This document shows positions 1-9,334 of a DNA stretch of 64,000 bases, one piece after another. The first letter of the stretch is position 1. Each line of letters starts with the position of its first letter. The notes under the pieces are model-generated. The model was not told where the DNA came from. It saw nothing but the letters and a program-made list of their open reading frames with translations, and did not search any database. The position numbers and the translations under genes are program-made. The stretch is from Winogradskyella sp. PG-2 (GTDB taxonomy: Bacteria; Bacteroidota; Bacteroidia; Flavobacteriales; Flavobacteriaceae): positions 1,238,001 to 1,302,000 of the forward strand of contig NZ_AP014583.1 of assembly GCF_000828715.1 (NCBI RefSeq). The letters are read 5' to 3'.

Positions 1-381
1 TTCTACACCTTCAAAATCACCTTTAACTCTTGCTACATATGTTAATATCATAACTAAACTCACGTAATAAAAGTAAACCAACTGCTTAGTGAAATTAAGC
101 TTATGGAGCTTAAATGGAGCGACTACAATCATAACATACGCCAAAAATCCTCCTAGCAATTTAATTGGTACCATTTCAATAGCATTTACATACACATTGG
201 TCGCTAAAAAGCCAAAATGAATAACGTAAAGTACGGCAAAAAGTTTAATAACATTCTGCAATTGAATGTTTTCTTGTAAAGGCTTAGCGTATGAAAATGC
301 GTATAAATAAAATGCGAAAAGAAAAATCAACAATGATAATCTCCCAGAATATCTTGCTGCGTATCTACAAGTGTTTTCCAT
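1..381 (-). CDS. Multi-pass membrane protein of unknown function, 3' end beyond window
   Basis: Leftward open frame running off the left edge, so the C-terminus is missing. From the first ATG (381) it reads MENTCRYAARYSGRL and then shows about four hydrophobic segments (LSLLIFLFAFYLYAF, KLFAVLYVIHFGFLA, LLGGFLAYVMIVVAPF, LVYFYYVSLVMILTYV), so it is an integral inner-membrane protein. The same frame stays open upstream to a stop at 481-483 and encodes one more membrane-like stretch (RLAAELIIFLAALFLYP), but without an ATG, GTG or TTG in that part. The real start may therefore lie upstream with a rare start codon, or the 5' end is damaged. I do not recognise the family. It lies just downstream of the small secreted protein and the aldehyde dehydrogenase, in the same direction. 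Confidence 0.5.
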   Translation of the reverse strand, partial: MENTCRYAARYSGRLSLLIFLFAFYLYAFSYAKPLQENIQLQNVIKLFAVLYVIHFGFLATNVYVNAIEMVPIKLLGGFLAYVMIVVAPFKLHKLNFTKQLVYFYYVSLVMILTYVARVKGDFEGVE

Positions 382-486
382 TTCGGGATACAAAAAGAGA
401 GCAGCTAAAAATATAATTAGTTCAGCAGCTAATCTAAGAATAAAGGATTTCGTTGTAATGTATATTATAAATTGAAACGGTTAAGT

Positions 487-998
487 TTATTCTTTAAAAG
501 GTGGAGGTGGACAAACAGGAAACACATAATTCTCGGGAATTTCTTTAAATGTGTCTCCTTCATAGAACCAAAGTACATGGCTCCACCATCTATCTATTGC
601 TGATGCTTCTGTGAATAAATAAGAGTGATCGACTTTATATACATCATTGGAAACATCAATGTTTATAATTGCAGCGAAATAATATTCAAAATTCTTATTA
701 TCAATTCTTTTGTAAGCAAACAAATTAAATCCATAATATGAATTATCAGCAGATGGCTCTATAAAGGTTCCAATAATTAAACCATCAGAATTATTTTCTA
801 AAGTATTTTTATAATCAAGCAATCTTGAATATGTCCAAGTATCCTTTGGAGGTTTCGCTTTTTTTAAATGCTCTATATTCCCATTTTTTAGACTTGAAGT
901 GTAAGCCTTACCCAACGAGTCAATTAATTTATAGTATCTTGAGAATAAACTGAGAAAACGAATAAAAACCAAAAAATAAAAACAACATTCTTACTCAA
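487..998 (-). CDS. Small secreted protein of unknown function, probable N-terminal frameshift
   Basis: The long open frame (487-972) has no ATG and no convincing N-terminus; its nominal first codon is TTG. In another frame, a TTG at 996-998, 10 bases after the aldehyde dehydrogenase stop, begins a clean signal peptide (MSKNVVFIFWFLFVFSVYSQ, ending in DTIN) that hits a stop at 924-926, exactly where the main frame continues with LIDSLGKAYTSS. One missing base near 924-935 would join them into a protein of about 168 residues with a signal peptide. A third reading from the ATG at 986-988 also gives a short hydrophobic start but soon stops. The mature part is rich in aromatic residues (DRWWSHVLWFYEGD) and ends in a proline run (CPPPPFKE). 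No family recognised. It probably shares a transcript with the dehydrogenase. Confidence 0.5.
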
Positions 999-1008
999 AA
1001 CTTATAAA

Positions 1009-2562
1009 TTACAGGTCAAACTTAATACCTTGTGCTAAAGGTAATTCATCGGAATAGTTGACTGTATTGGTTTGTCTTCTCATATAGACTTTCCAAGCAT
1101 CAGAACCAGACTCTCGTCCACCTCCTGTTTCTTTCTCGCCACCAAAAGCTCCACCAATTTCAGCACCAGATGTCCCAATATTTACATTAGCAATTCCACA
1201 ATCAGAACCAGCATAGGATAAGAACTTTTCAGCTTCTTTCATTTCATTAGTCATAATTGCAGATGATAATCCTTGCGCAACACCATTTTGTTTAGCGATT
1301 GCGTTTTCAACATCTCCAGAATATTTCATTAGATATAGAATCGGAGCAAATGTTTCGTGCTGTACGATTGCAAAATCGTTTTCTGCCCCTATAATTGCTG
1401 GTTTTACATAGCAACCAGATTCATAACCCTCTCCTTCTAATACTCCACCTTCAACCAATACATTTCCACCTTCAGCTTTTGCAGATTCTATAGCTGCTAA
1501 ATACGTATTTACAGCATCTTTATCAATCAAAGGACCAATATGATTGGTTTCATCTAATGGATTACCAATAGTTAATTGGCCGTAAGCACCAACAATCGCA
1601 TCGCGTACTTTATTATAAACTGATTCATGAATAATTAAACGACGTGTCGATGTGCAACGTTGACCACAAGTACCAACTGCACCAAAAACAGCACCAGGAA
1701 CTACAACTTTTAAATCTGCAGATGGTGTTATTATAATCGCATTGTTACCGCCTAATTCTAATAATGATTTTCCGAAACGCTCAGCAACCGTTGCTCCAAC
1801 AATACGTCCCATGCGTGTAGAACCTGTAGCAGATACTAAAGGTATTCTGTCATCAGTAGTCATGTACTCGCCAACTTTGTAATCACCATTCACTATACAA
1901 GAAATACCTTCTGGATAGTTATTCTCTTTTAAGATATCAGCTATAATATTTTGACAAGCCACAGAACATAAAGGTGCTTTTTCTGACGCTTTCCAAACAC
2001 AAACATCACCACAAATCCAAGCTAAAGCTGTATTCCAAGCCCAAACTGCTACTGGGAAGTTAAATGCTGAGATAATCCCAACTACACCTATAGGATGCCA
2101 TTGTTCCCTCATTACATGTCCAGGTCTTTCTGATGGAATAGTTTGCCCATTTAATTGTCTAGAAAGTCCAACTGCAAAATCACAGATATCAATCATCTCC
2201 TGTACTTCACCATAACCTTCTTGCAATGATTTACCCATTTCATAAGAGACTAGTTTTCCTAGAGGCTCTTTTAAATCTCTCAGTCTATTTCCAAACTGAC
2301 GAACCACTTCACCACGAACTGGTGCTGGCACATCTCTCCAAGATAAAAACGCTTTAGTGGCAGCATCCATTACCTTATCATAATCTGCACGTGTAGTCGT
2401 TTTTACTCTGCCAATCAGCTGTCCATCAACTGGAGAATATGATTCTATAATCTCACCATTAGAAAAATTATTTGATCCTGTTGAAGATCCTTCGTTTATA
2501 TCTTTAACACCTAACTGATTTAAAGCCTCTTTTATTCCGAAATCGGTAGCAATCGCTTCCAT
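1009..2562 (-). CDS. ALDH7-family aldehyde dehydrogenase (aminoadipate-semialdehyde / piperideine-6-carboxylate type)
   Basis: 517-residue NAD-dependent aldehyde dehydrogenase. The catalytic pair is visible: Glu269 in LELGGNN and the nucleophile Cys303 in GTCGQRCTSTRRL, the latter an ALDH7 (antiquitin/AmaB) signature, as is the C-terminal GGAFGGEKETGGGRESGSD stretch. ALDH7 members oxidise alpha-aminoadipate semialdehyde, in equilibrium with piperideine-6-carboxylate, in lysine/pipecolate breakdown; flavobacterial homologues are usually annotated this way. Cytoplasmic, no signal peptide, full family length. ATG at 2562 is the only good start. It is divergent from the asparaginase gene with a 121-base shared upstream region, and is followed closely by the small secreted protein. 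Substrate is inferred from the family, and no other lysine-degradation gene is present here. Confidence 0.9.
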   Translation of the reverse strand: MEAIATDFGIKEALNQLGVKDINEGSSTGSNNFSNGEIIESYSPVDGQLIGRVKTTTRADYDKVMDAATKAFLSWRDVPAPVRGEVVRQFGNRLRDLKEPLGKLVSYEMGKSLQEGYGEVQEMIDICDFAVGLSRQLNGQTIPSERPGHVMREQWHPIGVVGIISAFNFPVAVWAWNTALAWICGDVCVWKASEKAPLCSVACQNIIADILKENNYPEGISCIVNGDYKVGEYMTTDDRIPLVSATGSTRMGRIVGATVAERFGKSLLELGGNNAIIITPSADLKVVVPGAVFGAVGTCGQRCTSTRRLIIHESVYNKVRDAIVGAYGQLTIGNPLDETNHIGPLIDKDAVNTYLAAIESAKAEGGNVLVEGGVLEGEGYESGCYVKPAIIGAENDFAIVQHETFAPILYLMKYSGDVENAIAKQNGVAQGLSSAIMTNEMKEAEKFLSYAGSDCGIANVNIGTSGAEIGGAFGGEKETGGGRESGSDAWKVYMRRQTNTVNYSDELPLAQGIKFDL

Positions 2563-2627
2563 ATATGGTTATTTTTTGTGAATTATTAAATTTTGCCACG
2601 AAGTTACTAATAAATTGTCAGTTTTAC

Positions 2628-2658
2628 TTGAAGTGTGTATTCTAAAAATGTAACTTTA
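2628..2658 (+). promoter_or_regulatory. Putative Bacteroidota promoter for the asparaginase gene
   Basis: TTG at 2628-2630, 20 bases, then TAACTTTA at 2651-2658, one base off the Bacteroidota -7 consensus TAnnTTTG. It lies 25 bases before the ATG at 2684. Confidence 0.4.
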
Positions 2659-2683
2659 AAGCACTGATAAAATCTAACCCATC

Positions 2684-3763
2684 ATGAAAAAATTGATTCC
2701 TTTTTTTGTCGCTATATGTTTATGTTTTACATGCAAAAATGAAAACACTTCTGAAGAAACTGCAATAGCAGAAAACACATCGGAAGCAACTATTGAAAAA
2801 CCAGAATTTGCGATAATCATTCATGGTGGAGCTGGCACCATTCTAAAAAAGAATATGACACCAGAAAAAGAAGCAGCTTACAAAGCTAAATTGGAAGAAG
2901 CGATTAGAGTTGGATATGAGGTCTTAAAAAATGGTGGTACGAGTTTAGATGCAGTAACCAAAACCATAAACGTTATGGAAGATTCACCACTCTTTAATGC
3001 TGGTAAAGGAGCGGTGTTTACAAATGCTGAAACTAATGAATTAGATGCGTCAATTATGGATGGCAAAACCCTAAACGCTGGTGCTTCCGCTGGCACAACA
3101 ATTGTTAGAAATCCCATTGATTTAGCTAGAGCTGTAATGGATAAGTCTAAACATGTGATGCTTTCTGGGAAAGGTGCTGAAATCTTTGCTGAAGAACAAG
3201 GATTAACTTTGGTTGACCCCTCTTATTTTCATACAGATAGACGCCTAGAATCTTTAAAACGTGTTAAAGAGCGTGAAGCTAAAAAAGCAGGTAAAGTAGA
3301 TACTGAATCCGCCTATTTAGATTTCTACGATGCTGATATTAAGAATGCTAAATTCGGAACGGTTGGCTGTGCAGCACTCGATAAAAATGGAAATCTTGCC
3401 GCTGGCACCTCAACAGGTGGAATGACCAACAAACGCTATGGTCGCATTGGTGATGCACCAATTATAGGTTCTGGTACTTATGCTAATAATGCCACATGTG
3501 CAGTCTCTAGCACAGGTTGGGGAGAATATTTTATTAGAGCACAAGTAGCCCATGATATTTCTGCATTAATGGATTACAAAGGGTTAAACTTAAAAGACGC
3601 CTCTAAAATTGTATTAGATAAAGTCAAGGATTTAGGAGGTGATGGTGGTATAGTTGCTGTAGATAAAAATGGTAATATGGTAGCAGAGTTTAATACAGCA
3701 GGCATGTACAGAGCTACCATGAATGATAAAGGAGAATTAACTATTGGGATCTATGAGCAATAA
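2684..3763 (+). CDS. Isoaspartyl peptidase / L-asparaginase (Ntn hydrolase), lipoprotein
   Basis: 359-residue member of the plant-type asparaginase (T2) family. N-terminal lipoprotein signal with Cys17 in LCFTCKNE, so the mature enzyme is probably anchored in the envelope. The family start motif IIIHGGAGT (44-52), the NAGKGAVF motif (about 105-112) and the autoprocessing site are present: Thr226 in KFGTVGCAA would become the N-terminal nucleophile after self-cleavage. GTSTGGMTNKRYGRIGDAPIIG is the substrate pocket segment. The family hydrolyses beta-aspartyl dipeptides and asparagine. Divergent from the aldehyde dehydrogenase; 91 bases upstream of the DUF6090 chain in the same direction, so co-transcription is possible but not required. 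Confidence 0.92.
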   Translation: MKKLIPFFVAICLCFTCKNENTSEETAIAENTSEATIEKPEFAIIIHGGAGTILKKNMTPEKEAAYKAKLEEAIRVGYEVLKNGGTSLDAVTKTINVMEDSPLFNAGKGAVFTNAETNELDASIMDGKTLNAGASAGTTIVRNPIDLARAVMDKSKHVMLSGKGAEIFAEEQGLTLVDPSYFHTDRRLESLKRVKEREAKKAGKVDTESAYLDFYDADIKNAKFGTVGCAALDKNGNLAAGTSTGGMTNKRYGRIGDAPIIGSGTYANNATCAVSSTGWGEYFIRAQVAHDISALMDYKGLNLKDASKIVLDKVKDLGGDGGIVAVDKNGNMVAEFNTAGMYRATMNDKGELTIGIYEQ

Positions 3764-3829
3764 ACTGTAACAATTTAATACCTTTAAACACATATAGTTA
3801 ACCAACCTCAACTACAACCATCAACCTAA

Positions 3830-3855
3830 TTTACTTTCAACCTAAAGAAAGTAAA
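3830..3855 (+). promoter_or_regulatory. Perfect hairpin abutting the start codon of the first DUF6090 gene
   Basis: TTTACTTTC (3830-3838) pairs over nine bases with GAAAGTAAA (3847-3855), loop of eight. The last base of the stem is the A of the ATG at 3855, so the start region would be occluded if the RNA folds. There is no T run, so it is not a classical terminator. Confidence 0.45.
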
Positions 3856-4604
3856 TGATTAAATTTTTTCGCCGCATTAGGCAACAACTCCTTTCCGAAA
3901 AGAAATTTTCGAAATACCTCATCTATGCTATTGGCGAAATTATTCTTGTGGTAATTGGTATTCTCATTGCATTACAGATTAATAACTGGAATGAAAAACG
4001 GAAAACAAACATTCAACTAAAGTCTGCGCTTAAATCAGTATACAATGATATGGTTTCAGATAGTGTTATCTTATATCAAAGTTTACCATTGGTACATTTG
4101 CGAGATAGCACAATCGAAAGTTTAATAAAGCGTTCTTATGCCACAGAAACTAATCTCGACACTTTAGTTGCGATGATGCAAAATGAGTTTCCTCTAAGAT
4201 GGTATAATTCCCCAACATATAATAAAAACACCTTTACAAACCTAAAGAATACAGGAGCATTCGATATTTTACCTAATGATATTAAACTGTCTTTATCTGA
4301 ATATTATACCACTGTGGAATCTTATGAAACTCTGAACAAGACATTGTTAAATCAATATCGTACACAATTAGATGATTTTGTAAAACACTACAATATAATT
4401 GGTCGTTTTTATAACAGTAATTATAACAATAGTTATATATACAAAACTAGCTGGACCAATGTTGATGGCGCTGATTTTGCACCAAGAGTGGCTGTAATTT
4501 TAGCAGCGTATAACGTGTTATTCGGATACACTAAAGAAGAATTAGAAACCAATCTTATGAATTGTAGAGAAATTTTACCACAACTGAAACCATATATTGA
4601 TTAA
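3855..4604 (+). CDS. DUF6090 family membrane-anchored protein, copy 1
   Basis: 249 residues. The N-terminal 50 residues carry the family signature: MIKFFRRIRQ, a basic amphipathic start, then GEIILVVIGILIALQINNWNE, a single membrane helix at about residues 22-42 that ends in the invariant QINNWNE. The remaining 200 residues are mostly predicted helical and poorly conserved, probably on the periplasmic side. DUF6090 is a flavobacterial family with no known function. This is the first of four paralogues in 6 kb; the N-termini are almost identical while the C-terminal parts differ strongly. It is followed after 61 bases by the Asp-box protein. The hairpin at its start may govern expression of the chain. 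Confidence 0.88.
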   Translation: MIKFFRRIRQQLLSEKKFSKYLIYAIGEIILVVIGILIALQINNWNEKRKTNIQLKSALKSVYNDMVSDSVILYQSLPLVHLRDSTIESLIKRSYATETNLDTLVAMMQNEFPLRWYNSPTYNKNTFTNLKNTGAFDILPNDIKLSLSEYYTTVESYETLNKTLLNQYRTQLDDFVKHYNIIGRFYNSNYNNSYIYKTSWTNVDGADFAPRVAVILAAYNVLFGYTKEELETNLMNCREILPQLKPYID

Positions 4605-4665
4605 CATACAATAATTAAATTCTTTAACCAAAAATTAAATAAAACTACTAATCCATACCAAACAC

Positions 4666-7600
4666 ATGAAAATACTAAAAATTCTATTTATATGCATGCT
4701 TTTGCTCCCAATAAGTAACTATGCTCAAAAAAGAAAAAAGAAACCAACTGAGCCAACTATTAAACTTACAGACTCTCTTTTTCATGGCTTAAAATGGCGA
4801 AATATAGGACCTTTTAGAGGTGGTAGAAGTGTTACTTCTACTGGAGTCATCGGACGACCTCATACCTACTATATGGGTTCTACTGGTGGTGGTGTTTTTA
4901 AAACGACTGACGACGGTATTACATGGAAAAACATTTCTGATGGTTTCTTTAAAACAGGATCTATTGGTGCCATTGCAGTATCTGAAAGCGATGCCAATGT
5001 TGTAGTGGTTGGTATGGGAGAACATGCCGCTCGTGGTGTAATGACATCCATGGGAGATGGTGTGTACAAATCGATGGATGCCGGAAAAACATGGACACAT
5101 ATAGGATTAGAGAAAACCTATCATATTTCTGATGTGATTATACATCCTACTAATCCCAATACTATATATGTAACAGCACAAGGAGCACAATATGCACCTT
5201 CTAATGAAAGAGGTGTTTATAGAACAATGGATGGAGGTGCAACTTGGGAGAAATTACTTTATGTAAACACAACAACTGGAGCATCTTCTTTATCAATGGA
5301 CATGACTAACCCTCGCATATTATATGCTTCTATGTGGCAGCATCGTCGTTATCCTTGGATAATGGAATCTGGTGGTGAAAATTCAGGATTGTATAAGTCT
5401 ACAGATGGCGGAGATACTTGGGATAAAATGGAAGGAGGTTTACCAGACGCTTTTGGTAAATCGGGTATTTCTGTCTCTAGAGCAAATCCTGAACGTGTAT
5501 TTTCAGTTATAGAAGCAGAAGGTGAAAAAGGTGGAGTATACCGTTCTGATAATGCTGGTAAAACCTGGAAACAAGTCAATAAGAATCGCGTTAATATTGC
5601 GCGCTCATGGTATTACATGGAGATTTTTGCTGATCCACAAAATGAAAATGTAGTGTATGTATTAAATGCTCCTGTTATGAAATCTATTGATGGTGGAAGA
5701 AGCTTTTTTAATATTCCTGTGCCTCATGGAGATAATCATCATTTATGGATTAATCCGCACGATAATACAAATCTCATTAACTCTAATGATGGAGGAGCCA
5801 ATATCTCCTTTAATAGCGGAAAAAGTTGGAGCACACAACAAAACCAACCAACCTCTCAATTCTATCGTGTTATTACAGATAATTTAGTGCCATACAATGT
5901 CTATGGAGGTCAACAAGACAATTCAGCAATAGGTATTGCAAGCCGAACAAATGATGGAGGTATCGATTGGAAAGATTGGTATTCGGTTGCTGGAGGAGAA
6001 AGTGCTTTTATTGCTTTTGATCCAGATAATCCAGAAACTGTTTATGGTGGAACTTACCAAGGTAATATTAGCAAGTGGACCAAATCTTCTAGAGAACAAA
6101 AATCAATTAAGGAATATCCTGAATTGGGTCTAAGCATTGCTCCTAAAGATTCTAAATACCGTTATAACTGGAATGCTCCTATCATCACATCTCCTCACAA
6201 TAGAGCAACAGTTTATCATGCCGGAAATGTGGTTTTTAAAACCATGGATGGAGGAACAACTTGGAAAGCTATAAGCCTTGATCTTACAAAGAATGAAACA
6301 GAAAAACATGGTCCTGGTGGTGGACCATATACCAACGAAGCTGCCGGAGGAGAAAACTACAATACACTCACTGCCTTAGTAGAATCTCAACACCAAGAAG
6401 GAGTACTCTATGCTGGTAGTGATGATGGGCTTTTACATATTACAAAAGATGGAGGTGCAAGCTGGCAAAATATAACACCAAATGGCATTAAAGATGGCAT
6501 CATTAATAGTATAGATATCTCAGAACACGATCCGGCAACAGCCTATGTCGTTGTAATGCGCTATAAATCTTTAGACCTCAATTCTTATATTTTTAAAACC
6601 AATGACTATGGGCAATCATGGACTAAAACTGTAAACGGTCTTAATGATCCCAATGGATTTACGAGAGTGGTTAGAGCAGATAAAAAACGAAAAGGACTGT
6701 TATACGCAGGTACGGAAACAGGACTATATGTTTCTAATGATGATGGCACGCATTGGCAACATTTAAACTTAAATTTACCAACAGTTGCTATTAATGATTT
6801 AGTAATACAAGATAATGATTTGGTCGCAGCAACATCTGGTCGTGGTTTTTGGATTTTAGATGACTTAGGAGTACTCCAAAATATGAGTACAACCAAAAAC
6901 ACAGTTCAGCTATTTAAGCCAAAAGACACTTATCGTATTTTTGGTGGAACATCTAAAGCAACAGGACAAGGTCTTAATCCTCAGAGTGGAGTTACCTTAG
7001 ATTATTATTTAGATAAAGATGTAGATACGCTCGATTTAAAGCTAGACATTTTGGATGGCTCAAAAGTTATCAGAACCTATACCAATAAAAAGCCAAAGGG
7101 TTTTAAATCATGGCCAGGAGGACCAGCTAAACCTCAAGTTCTGCCATCTAAAAAAGGCTATAATCGATTCACTTGGAATTTTAATAGAGACCCATTACCT
7201 GCTATTAATAAAGTTTTCGTTTTTGGCGGACTCTCAGGCTCTAGTGTTGCTCCTGGAGATTACACCTTAAGATTAACATTAGATGGAGAAGCTGTTGAGA
7301 CTCAAGCCACCATTCTTCCTAATCCGGCTATCGATTCAAACTCTACTGATTTTGCTGAACAACAAAATATGCTAGTTACTATTGAGAACACCATTAAAGA
7401 TATGCATGAGTCTGTTAACCAAATGCGATCCGCAAAAACGCAACTAAACACATATGCTAAACTGTTAAAAGATAATGACAACGCTAAAGCGCTTAAAGAA
7501 AAAGGTGAAGCTCTCATAAAGCGCATTAATAGTTGGGAAGAAAACTTAATACAAGCGAAGCAAAAGACCTTTCAGGATGTTATCAATTTTAATAACAAAC

Positions 7601-7812
7601 TCAATGCACAGCTCATTCAACTACTTAGTTACATAGACCAAGCAGATCCAAAAGTGACGCAAGGTGCTAAAGAACGTTTTAATGATTTAATGCAAGATTG
7701 GCAAGTTTATAAAAATGAACGTGATGCTATTATAACTACTGAAATGGAGGCCTATAATACACTCTATAAATCATTAAATATACCAGCACTTATTCTTAAA
7801 AATAAGGAGTAA
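4666..7812 (+). CDS. Secreted Asp-box/VPS10-like beta-propeller protein (sortilin-like, BNR repeats), 1048 aa
   Basis: Signal peptide MKILKILFICMLLLPISNYAQ, then a long run of Asp-box hairpins of the S/TxDxGxTW type: TTDDGITW, SMDAGKTW, TMDGGATW, STDGGDTW, SDNAGKTW, TMDGGTTW, TKDGGASW, TNDYGQSW and SNDDGTHW, about ten in all, forming one or two large propellers of the sortilin (VPS10)/exo-xyloglucanase fold. Homologues are annotated as VPS10 domain-containing proteins or glycosyl hydrolases, but Asp-boxes do not prove glycosidase activity. About residues 700-860 look like beta-rich accessory domains; 880-1030 is helical, possibly coiled coil. It sits inside the DUF6090 chain: its TAA overlaps the ATG of DUF6090 copy 2 by one base, so they are very likely translated together. 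A shorter paralogue is at 44448-47291. Confidence 0.88.
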   Translation: MKILKILFICMLLLPISNYAQKRKKKPTEPTIKLTDSLFHGLKWRNIGPFRGGRSVTSTGVIGRPHTYYMGSTGGGVFKTTDDGITWKNISDGFFKTGSIGAIAVSESDANVVVVGMGEHAARGVMTSMGDGVYKSMDAGKTWTHIGLEKTYHISDVIIHPTNPNTIYVTAQGAQYAPSNERGVYRTMDGGATWEKLLYVNTTTGASSLSMDMTNPRILYASMWQHRRYPWIMESGGENSGLYKSTDGGDTWDKMEGGLPDAFGKSGISVSRANPERVFSVIEAEGEKGGVYRSDNAGKTWKQVNKNRVNIARSWYYMEIFADPQNENVVYVLNAPVMKSIDGGRSFFNIPVPHGDNHHLWINPHDNTNLINSNDGGANISFNSGKSWSTQQNQPTSQFYRVITDNLVPYNVYGGQQDNSAIGIASRTNDGGIDWKDWYSVAGGESAFIAFDPDNPETVYGGTYQGNISKWTKSSREQKSIKEYPELGLSIAPKDSKYRYNWNAPIITSPHNRATVYHAGNVVFKTMDGGTTWKAISLDLTKNETEKHGPGGGPYTNEAAGGENYNTLTALVESQHQEGVLYAGSDDGLLHITKDGGASWQNITPNGIKDGIINSIDISEHDPATAYVVVMRYKSLDLNSYIFKTNDYGQSWTKTVNGLNDPNGFTRVVRADKKRKGLLYAGTETGLYVSNDDGTHWQHLNLNLPTVAINDLVIQDNDLVAATSGRGFWILDDLGVLQNMSTTKNTVQLFKPKDTYRIFGGTSKATGQGLNPQSGVTLDYYLDKDVDTLDLKLDILDGSKVIRTYTNKKPKGFKSWPGGPAKPQVLPSKKGYNRFTWNFNRDPLPAINKVFVFGGLSGSSVAPGDYTLRLTLDGEAVETQATILPNPAIDSNSTDFAEQQNMLVTIENTIKDMHESVNQMRSAKTQLNTYAKLLKDNDNAKALKEKGEALIKRINSWEENLIQAKQKTFQDVINFNNKLNAQLIQLLSYIDQADPKVTQGAKERFNDLMQDWQVYKNERDAIITTEMEAYNTLYKSLNIPALILKNKE

Positions 7813-8570
7813 TGATTAAACTCTTCCGTCGCATTCGTCAAAAGCTAATTATGGAAAATAAGACATCCAAATACTTCAAATACGCCATTGGTGAAATTAT
7901 CTTGGTAGTAATTGGGATTCTGATTGCATTGCAAATTAATAATTGGAACCAAGAAAGAATAAATCAACAAAAAGCAATTGTTTACTTAAATAGTTTAATA
8001 GAAGACATAGAGTCTGATGTTATTAATTATAACGGCAACATTACTAATTACCAAACAAGCCTTAATAACAACAAAAGACTTCTAATTAACGATGATTATA
8101 AATTATTAGAAGGAGATTCTATTATAAAGCTTGTTTCTGGCTATTATGAAGTTGATAGAACATCTAGCCAAACTTACGAGAAAATTAAAAATGCAGGCCT
8201 CGCAGAATCTTTAGGCTCCGAAGAAGTTAACAAAGTAATTAATGATTACTATAATGCCCAAAAGAGTTATTATCAAACTATGTTGCGTTGGGATAAAGAT
8301 TTTAGTGACAAGGATGTAAATTTTTGGACCTATAACACTAATTACGAATCTAGTTCTATTAGAAATTATAATACAAACGCACTACCCTTTTTAAATAGTG
8401 CTGCCAAACGAAAAGAAGATTTAATAAACCTTATTGAGTCTACACAAGGCAGAAATCATTTGCGTAATGCAATAATTAGAAAAGAACATACACTATACAG
8501 GGCGAACGAGTTTGTCGTTACTGCAGAAAACCTAATTAATTTAATAACTAAAGAACTTAATAGTAAATGA
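7812..8570 (+). CDS. DUF6090 family membrane-anchored protein, copy 2
   Basis: 252 residues: MIKLFRRIRQKL, then KYAIGEIILVVIGILIALQINNWNQ as the single membrane helix (about 23-43), then a helical, Asn/Tyr-rich C-terminal domain unlike that of copy 1. The ATG overlaps the stop of the Asp-box gene by one base (TAATG) and the stop overlaps copy 3 by four bases (ATGA), which indicates translational coupling. Function unknown; topology (short cytoplasmic basic tail, one helix, large periplasmic helical domain) is inferred from the sequence. Confidence 0.88.
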   Translation: MIKLFRRIRQKLIMENKTSKYFKYAIGEIILVVIGILIALQINNWNQERINQQKAIVYLNSLIEDIESDVINYNGNITNYQTSLNNNKRLLINDDYKLLEGDSIIKLVSGYYEVDRTSSQTYEKIKNAGLAESLGSEEVNKVINDYYNAQKSYYQTMLRWDKDFSDKDVNFWTYNTNYESSSIRNYNTNALPFLNSAAKRKEDLINLIESTQGRNHLRNAIIRKEHTLYRANEFVVTAENLINLITKELNSK

Positions 8571-9334
8571 TTAAATTCTTTCGCAAAATACGCTACAACC
8601 TTATGGAACAAAACAAAACAGGCAAATACTTTAAATACGCCATTGGAGAAATTATCTTAGTGGTAATTGGGATTCTCATAGCACTACAGATTAACAATTG
8701 GAATGAGCAACGTAAAAACTCAAAACAAGAGCTTATACTTCTAAAACAACTGCAAACTGACATAAGTACCAACAGAGATAATGTTATCGAATTAAATGAA
8801 CGCCTTAATATTAATAAAGTTGGTGTTGATAGTCTTATTTTAAGACTAGATAAAAAGCAAAATGATTTAAAATTTATGCTTTTTCTATCTCAAACTATGA
8901 GAAAAAGTGATTTCAATAAAGCGAGTTCTGGCTATAATATTATGCAAAATGGCAAAGTATCTCTTATCTCTAATGAGAATATTCTAAAATCTGTACTTAA
9001 TATTTACGAAAATGATTTGCCAGATATAATAGATAGACAAGGTGTTATGAATAATCGTATTGACCAAATCCAAAATCAATTTATCAACAAATTGTTTGCA
9101 CTTGCATCAAATAATTGGAACGTTAAATTTAATAATTATGATGTCGTTGCTACAGAACTTTTTGAACCTTTAGATTTCGATACGCTTTCACAAAATATTG
9201 AATTTAAAAATACGCTTATACAACTTAGAAAGTTAATAGAAGCACGATTAGCCTATCTTAAAATTACAGAAAATAAACTAATGAAAACTATAGAACTTCT
9301 AGACTCTAAAACAAAATTAAATCTACATGATTAA
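8567..9334 (+). CDS. DUF6090 family membrane-anchored protein, copy 3
   Basis: 255 residues: MIKFFRKIRYNLMEQNKTGKYFKYAIGEI followed by the membrane helix and QINNWNE (about residues 24-47). The C-terminal domain is rich in Asn, Asp and Lys, probably helical, with no catalytic motif visible. It overlaps copy 2 by four bases and copy 4 by eight bases, one of the tightest joins in the window. Its N-terminal 150 bases are close to those of copies 2 and 4 at the DNA level, which suggests duplication or gene conversion restricted to the membrane segment. Confidence 0.88.
   Translation: MIKFFRKIRYNLMEQNKTGKYFKYAIGEIILVVIGILIALQINNWNEQRKNSKQELILLKQLQTDISTNRDNVIELNERLNINKVGVDSLILRLDKKQNDLKFMLFLSQTMRKSDFNKASSGYNIMQNGKVSLISNENILKSVLNIYENDLPDIIDRQGVMNNRIDQIQNQFINKLFALASNNWNVKFNNYDVVATELFEPLDFDTLSQNIEFKNTLIQLRKLIEARLAYLKITENKLMKTIELLDSKTKLNLHD

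Noticed and set aside
4789..5100. Minus-strand frames inside the Asp-box gene
   Set aside because: Shadow frames of repetitive coding sequence with no signal, no domain and no upstream region. Similar shadows across the window were left out.
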